DNA from: Lachnospiraceae bacterium
GTDB lineage: Bacteria; Bacillota; Clostridia; Lachnospirales; Lachnospiraceae
Length of the DNA stretch: 11,394 bases
Assembly: GCA_024695225.1 (NCBI GenBank)
Contig: JAILIO010000049.1
Location: forward strand, 1-11,394
Direction: 5' to 3'
Program-made: the position numbers and the translations under genes
Part shown: in pieces, positions 6,589 through 11,394 of the stretch
Layout of the letters: every line of letters starts with the position of its first letter
How positions within the stretch are numbered: position 1 is the first letter of the stretch
The notes under the pieces: generated by a model
Told to the model about the DNA's origin: nothing
Seen by the model: only the letters and a program-made list of their open reading frames with translations
Databases searched by the model: none

Positions 6589-7038
6589 CTATTCATCCTC
6601 GTAATCCTCTTCAGTTAACAAAACAACCGGTGTGTACTCACACGGCGGCACCATTTGTTTAATCAATCGGAAATAATCTGCAAAAAACTCACCTGGGCAA
6701 AAATAATTTACACTTTCACGATGCTTATCTTCAAATGTAGCGATTATCTCTGTAGGTCCGATATCTGTTGCCATAAGGATCTCATCGTTATACAAAAAAT
6801 AAGGTGTCATATCTGCTATCTTTTCAAATAAGACCTTGAATAAAGGACTTGTTGTCTTATACGACCATTTCCTATAAATGTTTGTTTCAAGATTGCTATT
6901 GGGATTTGGCACATACTCATACTCGATCGATGAATCTGTAATAGTTACCTTATCTTTGTAATCTTCATCCACTGAACCATAACCTAATGCACCTTTTATC
7001 ACTATTCGCTTTATATTTTTTCCATCTGAATAATCCAT
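6589..7038 (-). CDS. Hypothetical protein, 149 aa
   Basis: A soluble acidic protein that I do not recognise. The N-terminal third (about 10-45) reads like beta strands (KRIVIKGALGYG, KVTITDSSIEYEYVP), followed by a helix (about 65-77, SPLFKVLFEKIAD), more strands (about 85-103) and an acidic tail EEDYEDE. There are no cysteine pairs, membrane segments or catalytic motifs that I can name. The start is an ATG with GGGGG 8 nt upstream. It lies between repA and the membrane protein gene with a palindrome on each side, so it probably belongs to the replicon backbone transcript. Confidence 0.65.
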   Translation of the reverse strand: MDYSDGKNIKRIVIKGALGYGSVDEDYKDKVTITDSSIEYEYVPNPNSNLETNIYRKWSYKTTSPLFKVLFEKIADMTPYFLYNDEILMATDIGPTEIIATFEDKHRESVNYFCPGEFFADYFRLIKQMVPPCEYTPVVLLTEEDYEDE

Positions 7039-7099
7039 ATTTATTACCCCCTAGTTATAAACTCCTATCCAATAATAACACAGGATTTTGATAATTTGC

Positions 7100-7126
7100 C
7101 ACTTATGGTCACAGTGACCACAAGTG
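7100..7126. repeat. Dispersed palindrome, copy 4
   Basis: Same arms, spacer and single mismatch as copy 3 (7100-7111 with 7115-7126). It lies 9 nt after the repA stop codon and is not followed by a U-tract on the minus strand. Confidence 0.9.
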
Positions 7127-7135
7127 ACTTTTAAA

Positions 7136-8191
7136 TTATCCAACACCATATAAATCATGATTCACTTCTGCATTATAATAACTATCCATTGTATTTGGAG
7201 CATTATACAATGCTGTTATCAAATATGCTTTGATGTTGTTAACCTTAGTAGTGTTATTTCGTAAACATCCAATTACATACTGCAAATGACTTGAATTAAG
7301 CTTTAAATATTTACTCTTAACCAACTGATAAGGATATTCTTCTCCACCGATACGAATAGTGTCTCTAGGAACACATACAACATCACAGATAATGTTATAT
7401 AAATCTTCATACATTCCTCTGTCCATCCATGACTTGTCACTCATCATAATGTCATAATCAATGTTTTCCTTGATGATATTCATATAGGCTGTACTCTCAT
7501 CCATCTTATCCATCTTACCGGAGTAAGACATTTCACTGGATAGATTGATATGATTATTATCACTAGTATTATTATTAACTAGTATATTATTCGGGCTCAA
7601 TTTCTGCGCCGGTACCGGTTCAGTGTTTGAGATGGTACCCATACTAACTTTTATCTGGCCTGAAAATCTATCCGGCTCATATGGATTACCAGCACTTAAT
7701 ATGGACTGGTTCGTATTTTCAACCGGTTCAGTTTTTGCACCGGTTAAAATATTGAGCTGGTCCTTATTTTCAACCGGTTCCATTTTAGCTACGGTCTGAC
7801 TATCATTCGGAACAATTGGTTTACTTTCTTCTTTTATCTCAGAAATGAAATTCTTAACATAAATGATATTTGCTTTTCCATTCTGCTGAATCATATCGAT
7901 TAAGCCTACGTCCTGGAGCTCTTTCAATAAAGAAGCTCCAGTATTTTTTGCAATGTTTAAATCTTCTGCAATACTCTTAATTGCATATTTAATGTAGACT
8001 CTATTCTCTTCATCAAGCCAACCCCTTTTTCGTGATAAAGACATTCTATCAAGCATAAGTCCATACAATAACTTTGCATTATTTGTAACATCCTTAAATC
8101 GCGAATCTGTGATTAATGCTTTTGGTAAACGATAAAATGTAAACTGTTCAGACTCTTTACCATAGTAATAATCCAAATCCAGCTTCCCCAT
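7136..8191 (-). CDS. repA: RepA_N family replication initiator with DUF6017 C-terminus
   Basis: A 351-aa initiator from the ATG at 8191, which shares one base with the parB stop (TAATG) and has GGAGG 9 nt upstream. Residues about 7-115 match the RepA N-terminal domain of Firmicute plasmids: YYYGKESEQFTFYRLPKALI, then TNNAKLLYGLMLDRMSLS, then a winged-helix IKSIAEDLNIAKNTGASLLKEL. Residues about 232-345 fit DUF6017, often seen at the C-terminus of these initiators. The linker holds two 17-residue repeats (137-153 and 154-170, both with EPVEN) and an Asn-rich segment (201-213), both encoded by DNA that looks like origin elements. In the pSK41/pAD1 type of RepA_N replicon the initiator binds repeats inside its own gene. 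It probably starts replication of this replicon. Confidence 0.9.
   Translation of the reverse strand: MGKLDLDYYYGKESEQFTFYRLPKALITDSRFKDVTNNAKLLYGLMLDRMSLSRKRGWLDEENRVYIKYAIKSIAEDLNIAKNTGASLLKELQDVGLIDMIQQNGKANIIYVKNFISEIKEESKPIVPNDSQTVAKMEPVENKDQLNILTGAKTEPVENTNQSILSAGNPYEPDRFSGQIKVSMGTISNTEPVPAQKLSPNNILVNNNTSDNNHINLSSEMSYSGKMDKMDESTAYMNIIKENIDYDIMMSDKSWMDRGMYEDLYNIICDVVCVPRDTIRIGGEEYPYQLVKSKYLKLNSSHLQYVIGCLRNNTTKVNNIKAYLITALYNAPNTMDSYYNAEVNHDLYGVG
7545..7590. other. AT-rich tract in repA, candidate DNA unwinding element
   Basis: An almost pure A/T stretch with two ACTAGTAT units (7562-7569 and 7578-7585), encoding the Asn-rich linker. It lies about 25 nt from the nearest ACCGGT site, the side-by-side layout expected of an origin. 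Confidence 0.35.
7706..7789. repeat. 51-bp tandem repeat in repA, candidate origin iterons
   Basis: Two imperfect copies (7706-7738 and 7757-7789) sit exactly 51 bp apart, sharing TATTTTCAACCGGTTC. ACCGGT occurs at 7722, 7739 and 7773, spaced 17 and 34 bp, and again at 7614 next to a GCCGGT. The period of 17 codons appears in the protein as two 17-residue repeats. The presence of repeats is certain; the origin role is inferred from RepA_N plasmids. Confidence 0.55.
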
Positions 8192-9102
8192 TACTCTACA
8201 CCTCCTCTCTCTTTCCATTCTTCAAGTAATTTGATAATTAACTCTTCGATATCTTCATTCGTCATCGTTGGGTCAAAATAAGAATCCAACTTCTTTGCAT
8301 TAAAAGTTACTTTTCTTTCCTTTGGTTTAACAACTACCAATACACCAAGCGCCGATTCTCTCGTAAACTTTCCTGCTTTTGCTATTTCCTTAATCTTAGA
8401 TGACTGCTCTTTTGATACACTGCACTTCAAATCTCTAATTACAGTAAATACAATCTTCTGTTCTTCTTCACTTAAATTCGATAAATCAACGCCCTGAACA
8501 ATACCTAATTTACCGTCATCAACTAACTTCATTAGTTCTGTACACAGTTTTGATAGGCTAATATATCTCTGAATCGTTTTTTCGCCCTCTCCAGCCTCTT
8601 TAGCCATCTTATCGAGACTTCTTCCACCATTTGCTCCCTGATGCTTTAAAGCCTCGTATTTCATCGTATACGCCTTTGATTTCTCACTTGGTAATAGTTC
8701 TTCTCGCTGAATATTTGAATCAACCATAATAAGGACTGCTTCATCATCAGATACATCCTTTATTATCATTGGCATTGTTTCTTTTCCAGCAAGCTCTGAT
8801 GCATGTCTTCTTCTATGTCCAGCCAGTATTTCATAACCACCTTCCGGTCTTGGTCTTGCAATACCTGGCACTAATACTCCGTATTCTTTAATACTATCAA
8901 CAGTTTCCGCCATTTTTTCATCATCAAGAACCCTAAATGGATGATTCTTAAACTCATGTAATTCATTTAATGGCACATCTACAATCTGTCCTTCAATCTT
9001 TTCCTTCTTTTCATTTGATGACATTACTTCTTCATCATCACCACCAAAGATTGAATCATATGCTGATAAACTTGCTTCGCCTACTACACTTCTTCTACCC
9101 AT
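8191..9102 (-). CDS. parB: ParB/Spo0J-type partition protein
   Basis: A 303-aa centromere-binding protein. Residues about 40-135 form the ParB N-terminal domain: the NHPFRV box (53-58), ILAGHRRRHAS (92-102), which corresponds to the CTP-binding GERR-type motif, and NIQREELLPSEKSKAY (130-145). A helix-turn-helix (about 160-185, SLDKMAKEAGEGEKTIQRY) follows and would read the parS site. The C-terminus is short and ends in an acidic-basic helix (282-299) that may dimerise. The start overlaps the parA stop by one base and its GGAGGTGA lies inside parA; its own stop overlaps the repA ATG in the same way. Candidate target sites are the dispersed palindromes and the repeats at 11212-11256, but neither link is proven. 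Confidence 0.92.
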   Translation of the reverse strand: MGRRSVVGEASLSAYDSIFGGDDEEVMSSNEKKEKIEGQIVDVPLNELHEFKNHPFRVLDDEKMAETVDSIKEYGVLVPGIARPRPEGGYEILAGHRRRHASELAGKETMPMIIKDVSDDEAVLIMVDSNIQREELLPSEKSKAYTMKYEALKHQGANGGRSLDKMAKEAGEGEKTIQRYISLSKLCTELMKLVDDGKLGIVQGVDLSNLSEEEQKIVFTVIRDLKCSVSKEQSSKIKEIAKAGKFTRESALGVLVVVKPKERKVTFNAKKLDSYFDPTMTNEDIEELIIKLLEEWKERGGVE

Positions 9103-9878
9103 TACGCAATCACCTCCGCTGTTAATGCTTCATATGCAGCTGCTACTGTTCCTTTAGGATCATACTCATAAATGCTCTGACCAACTGTCGTTGCCTCTGC
9201 AGCTCTTACAGAATGTGGAATCTTATTTTTAAAGATATAAATATTTGCTCCATATGCACTATCAAGCATTCCTGCAATATCCTTCGCATAATTTGTTCTC
9301 GAATCCACCATTGTAAGTAAAATACCCTTAATCTCTAGGGATGGATTAAACTTTTTTCTAAGCTTATATATTACTTTTAAAAGCTCTTCTAATCCTTTAA
9401 CAGCTAAAAATGTAGGCTGTACGGGAATAATAATTTCATCTCCTGCAACTAACGCATTAAATGTAAGCATTCCTAAACTAGGTGAACAATCTATAATTAT
9501 GTAATCATAATCATCTCTTATCATTTCAATGTATTCTCCAAGCATCGTTTCGCGTGCACATACATTAACTAACGATTTTTCAACACTATTTAACGAATTA
9601 TTTGCTGGTATTAAGTCAACCCCTTCTTTATGATGTAAAATCGACTCTCGTGGATCAAATTCTTCTTCCTCGATTACGTGGTTATACACTGTTGACATTG
9701 TATATTTCATCTGTCCAGGATTATGAAATCCTAATGCTACTGTTAAACTACCCTGAGGATCGTTATCTATAACAAGAACTCTCTTTCCCCTCTTGGCCAA
9801 TCCAATTCCTAAATTTACTGTTGTTGTTGTTTTTGCTACGCCACCTTTTTCGTTGGCACATACTATAATCTTACTCAT
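9102..9878 (-). CDS. parA: ParA/Soj-type partition ATPase
   Basis: A 258-aa ATPase that works with ParB to move replicon copies apart over the nucleoid. The deviant Walker A KGGVAKTT is at 11-18, the A' motif DNDPQG at 38-43, and Walker B YIIIDCSPS at 126-134 with the downstream PVQPTFLAVKG (152-162). It lacks the N-terminal DNA-binding region of type Ia ParA proteins, so it probably does not repress its own operon; the DUF6462-type genes upstream could do so. The start is an ATG with AAAGGAG upstream. It lies 16 nt after the 82-aa gene and is coupled to parB by TAATG. Confidence 0.94.
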   Translation of the reverse strand: MSKIIVCANEKGGVAKTTTTVNLGIGLAKRGKRVLVIDNDPQGSLTVALGFHNPGQMKYTMSTVYNHVIEEEEFDPRESILHHKEGVDLIPANNSLNSVEKSLVNVCARETMLGEYIEMIRDDYDYIIIDCSPSLGMLTFNALVAGDEIIIPVQPTFLAVKGLEELLKVIYKLRKKFNPSLEIKGILLTMVDSRTNYAKDIAGMLDSAYGANIYIFKNKIPHSVRAAEATTVGQSIYEYDPKGTVAAAYEALTAEVIA

Positions 9879-9894
9879 ACGATTGCTTCTCCTT

Positions 9895-10143
9895 TTACTT
9901 ATTATCAGAAGTGGAGTTTTTCTCTACTTCCATGTACTTTCTAAAATATTTCTTAGTTCCCTGATTTTTATAGATATCTGATGATTCTGTAATCTGTAAT
10001 TTTCTTAGGCTTCGAATCTGTTTCTCTAGCCAATTAATATCTTCCTTTGTACCCTGTACCCGAATTTTAATCATTCTACCTCCTTCTTCTTCCTTTAATG
10101 TATTTGCAACCATATGAGCTGCATCTAACGCTGTATTTCTCAT
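9895..10143 (-). CDS. Small hypothetical protein of the partition operon, 82 aa
   Basis: An 82-aa protein between the DUF6462 genes and parA. From the ATG at 10143, AAGGAGG lies 5 nt upstream. A second in-frame ATG at 10074 (residue 24) also has GGAGG, 4 nt upstream, so a 59-aa form could be made instead or as well. From residue 24 the sequence MIKIRVQGTKEDINWLEKQ looks like a beta strand followed by an amphipathic helix, reminiscent of DUF3970-type small proteins; I hold this loosely. The tail is Lys/Ser-rich. A regulatory or adaptor role in partition is a guess from position only. Confidence 0.6.
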   Translation of the reverse strand: MRNTALDAAHMVANTLKEEEGGRMIKIRVQGTKEDINWLEKQIRSLRKLQITESSDIYKNQGTKKYFRKYMEVEKNSTSDNK

Positions 10144-10153
10144 TTATTCCTCC

Positions 10154-10372
10154 TTATCCATACATTTCCTCAATGTATTCATTTAAAACTTCTACATTCA
10201 CAAGACACACTCCGTTAATCTTTCTCACTGCCCCAGCCTCTTTTGCTAATCGCTGAAAACCGTGAATTCCCAAAGAATATAAGTCTGCTCCTTCCTTGTA
10301 GCGAACATATTTCTTTTGACCAGAATTAACTTTGATATCTAATGACTCTACTGGCGTTCTTTTATAAGACAT
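10154..10372 (-). CDS. DUF6462 excisionase-like DNA-binding protein (third copy)
   Basis: A 72-aa protein from the ATG at 10372, chosen because GGGGG lies 5 nt upstream; the longer frame overlaps the upstream gene. The pattern KKYVRYKEGADLYSLG, F-Q-R-L-A-K-E-A, then C-L-V-N-V-E-V-L-N-E-Y-I is that of DUF6462/excisionase-like winged helices of Lachnospiraceae. These small proteins bind DNA and in related families act as excisionases or transcription regulators. It is clearly paralogous to the two genes before it. No integrase is visible nearby, so a regulatory or partition role fits better than excision. Confidence 0.75.
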   Translation of the reverse strand: MSYKRTPVESLDIKVNSGQKKYVRYKEGADLYSLGIHGFQRLAKEAGAVRKINGVCLVNVEVLNEYIEEMYG

Positions 10373-10382
10373 ATAGACCCCC

Positions 10383-10598
10383 TTATCCGTAAATCTGCTC
10401 AATATATTTACTTAAGACTTCTGTGTTTACTAAACAGGTGCCATGAACTTTTCTAACTGCATGAGCTTCACCCGCCAAATTACGAAACGAATGCTCACAC
10501 ATCGAATATATTGCTGCCCCCTCAGGCACTCTTACATATATTTTTCTTCTTTTGACCGGCTCAGCATACAAGGCCTCCGGTTGTGTACGTTCCTCCAT
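10383..10598 (-). CDS. DUF6462 excisionase-like DNA-binding protein (second copy)
   Basis: A 71-aa protein from the ATG at 10598, chosen because GGAGG lies 8 nt upstream and inside the end of the preceding gene; the frame also opens with an upstream TTG. It has the same fold pattern as its neighbours: RKIYVRVPEGAAIYSM, HSFRNLAGEAHAVRKV, C-L-V-N-T-E-V-L-S-K-Y-I-E-Q-I-Y-G. From the KIYVR block to the C-terminus it aligns without gaps with the next gene, suggesting tandem duplication. The target DNA is unknown. Confidence 0.75.
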   Translation of the reverse strand: MEERTQPEALYAEPVKRRKIYVRVPEGAAIYSMCEHSFRNLAGEAHAVRKVHGTCLVNTEVLSKYIEQIYG

Positions 10599-10602
10599 TT
10601 CT

Positions 10603-11049
10603 TCATCCTCCAAAATTTTCTTCGATATAATCGATTATTACATCAATGTTAATCAGTGCTATTGATCCTATTCTTCTAATTGCATTTGATTCCTTGGCTA
10701 ATGCTTTAAAGCAAGTCATACTCATCGAAAAGTACTCTGCAGCTTCCGGATATCTCATATATTCTTTTTTTACCGGCTCATAGCTCTTTACCTTTTCAAG
10801 AACCATTTCTGTTTTCTGCTGACGTTTTCTTTCTCTAAGCTGTTCCTTATAAACTTCTTCAAAAACAATTCTGTCAATCAACTGTGCCTTCCTAATTTCA
10901 AAAAATGCATTAGCAGCTCTAGCCATCTTTCTGCACTGTGTTCCTGAGAGATCATACTTCTCACACAATGTTTCTTCAGTCACAAATCTTGGTACCGAAT
11001 ATTCTTTAAGATAATCAATCTCAGGAGCTTTAATCTTTTTCTTTCCCAC
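10603..11049 (-). CDS. Two-domain DUF6462-like DNA-binding protein
   Basis: A 148-aa protein, first gene of the partition operon. It starts with GTG, supported by GGAG 7 nt upstream and the absence of a better start. The C-terminal part (about 95-147: KEYMRYPEAAEYFSMS, ALAKESNAIRRIG, ALINIDVIIDYIEENF) is a full DUF6462-type domain. Residues about 20-70 (PRFVTEETLCEKYDLS, KMARAANAF, LIDRIVFEEVYKE) align without gaps with the same fold, so the protein appears to hold two copies joined by a charged helix (about 68-90). A two-headed protein of this kind could bind repeated operator sites such as the pair at 11212-11256. That role is inference. Confidence 0.7.
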   Translation of the reverse strand: MGKKKIKAPEIDYLKEYSVPRFVTEETLCEKYDLSGTQCRKMARAANAFFEIRKAQLIDRIVFEEVYKEQLRERKRQQKTEMVLEKVKSYEPVKKEYMRYPEAAEYFSMSMTCFKALAKESNAIRRIGSIALINIDVIIDYIEENFGG

Positions 11050-11056
11050 GGCTTTT

Positions 11057-11060
11057 CTCC
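11057..11060 (-). promoter_or_regulatory. Ribosome binding site deciding a GTG start
   Basis: AAAGGAG on the minus strand, with GGAG 7 nt before the GTG at 11049. It supports the non-ATG start of the two-domain DUF6462-like gene. Confidence 0.6.
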
Positions 11061-11090
11061 TTTCATAAAATTTGTAAGGTTCGAGAAAAC

Positions 11091-11134
11091 AAAAAAGACA
11101 TCCCGATTAGTATTTCTACTAATTGAAATGTCTT
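11091..11134 (-). terminator. Terminator-like hairpin just upstream of the partition operon
   Basis: Arms 11095-11101 with 11128-11134 and 11106-11112 with 11117-11123 form a long stem around a 4-nt loop; part of the internal 4x4 loop can also pair. On the minus strand the stem is followed by six T. It lies only about 40 nt before the first gene of the operon, and I find no good promoter in between. It therefore acts either as a leader attenuator or as the end of a transcript entering from the right. Confidence 0.75.
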
Positions 11135-11394
11135 TAATGATTCTCATACAAGTTGTTCCTTGTTTGAGATAGTTATTTAATTGAAATTATTTGACACAAA
11201 GGACAACAAATTGTTTTGCATATTGCTTCACATGTGATCCTTATGTTTTGCATATTTGTAACGATGCGTGTCGTACTAATATGGACTGTTTAAGGTCTAT
11301 ATGTAATACTTCGTACTCAAGCTGACGCGATTGAACTACTTCTGGGAACTGTTCGGAGTAGAACTAGTGTTCTGACTCTTTAAAGTCGGGAATA
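11135..11394. other. Gene-free repeat-rich region, candidate operator/partition/origin site
   Basis: No gene is supportable here on either strand. Besides the repeat cluster at 11212-11256, it has an 8-bp inverted repeat with one mismatch (11279-11286 with 11295-11302), the direct repeat TCGTACT at 11271 and 11311, and a 7-bp stem (11336-11342 with 11355-11361). The promoter of the partition operon is probably in this stretch, but I cannot place it. Confidence 0.5.
11212..11256. repeat. Iteron-like direct repeats around a palindrome
   Basis: TGTTTTGCATATT occurs at 11212-11224 and 11244-11256, 32 bp (about three helical turns) apart. The perfect palindrome TCACATGTGA (11228-11237) lies between them. 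Such an array upstream of a par/rep operon is typical of operators, centromeres or iterons. Confidence 0.6.

Noticed and set aside
301..7126. The four palindromes as a CRISPR array or as terminators
   Set aside because: They are thousands of bases apart with genes between, so not CRISPR. Three of four have no U-tract on either strand, so not standard terminators.
10154..11049. The DUF6462 genes as excisionases of an integrated element
   Set aside because: No integrase, recombinase or att-like repeats are visible; the adjacent par/rep genes make a replicon regulatory role more likely.
11191..11225. A plus-strand promoter at TTGACA near the repeat cluster
   Set aside because: The sequence 16-18 nt downstream (TTTTGC) is not a -10 box, and no plus-strand gene follows in the window.

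Overview
The window is AT-rich and every gene I can support lies on the minus strand, so the genes read from right to left. It looks like part of a plasmid or chromid of a low-GC Firmicute. A Lachnospiraceae host of the Butyrivibrio/Pseudobutyrivibrio type is my best inference, because it combines a RepA_N/DUF6017 initiator, a ParA/ParB pair and DUF6462 excisionase-like proteins. No close relative could be checked.

The right third (about 7.1-11.4 kb) is the replication and partition backbone. It starts with a gene-free stretch of direct and inverted repeats (11135-11394), followed by a leader hairpin with a U-tract (11091-11134). Then comes a tight operon: three DUF6462-type genes carrying four copies of one small DNA-binding fold, a small unknown protein, parA, parB and repA. 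parA-parB and parB-repA are both coupled by a TAATG overlap. The middle of repA holds a 51-bp tandem repeat with ACCGGT sites beside an AT-rich tract, the layout expected of an origin inside the rep gene. Two small genes of unknown function follow repA.

The middle (about 4.3-6.5 kb) looks like cargo, with its own transcription signals: a stand-alone tRNA-binding OB-fold protein like the C-terminus of methionyl-tRNA synthetase, a 70-aa unknown protein with a CxxC pair, and a stand-alone EAL-domain c-di-GMP phosphodiesterase. A complex inverted-repeat RNA structure containing a terminator hairpin lies just upstream of the tRNA-binding gene.

The left third (1-4.2 kb) is a defence-type operon: an McrB-like GTPase with an extra N-terminal region, an McrC-like PD-(D/E)xK nuclease, a DUF6508 protein, and the start of a CxxC/EH (HNH-like) protein that runs off the left edge.

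The most unusual feature is a palindrome of about 27-33 bp (TCACTTGTGGTCA, 3-nt spacer, complementary arm). It occurs four times, each time directly after a stop codon: after mcrC, the DUF6508 gene, repA and the 149-aa gene. It links the defence operon to the replicon backbone and may be a dispersed partition site, a replicon-wide operator or an intercistronic RNA element.
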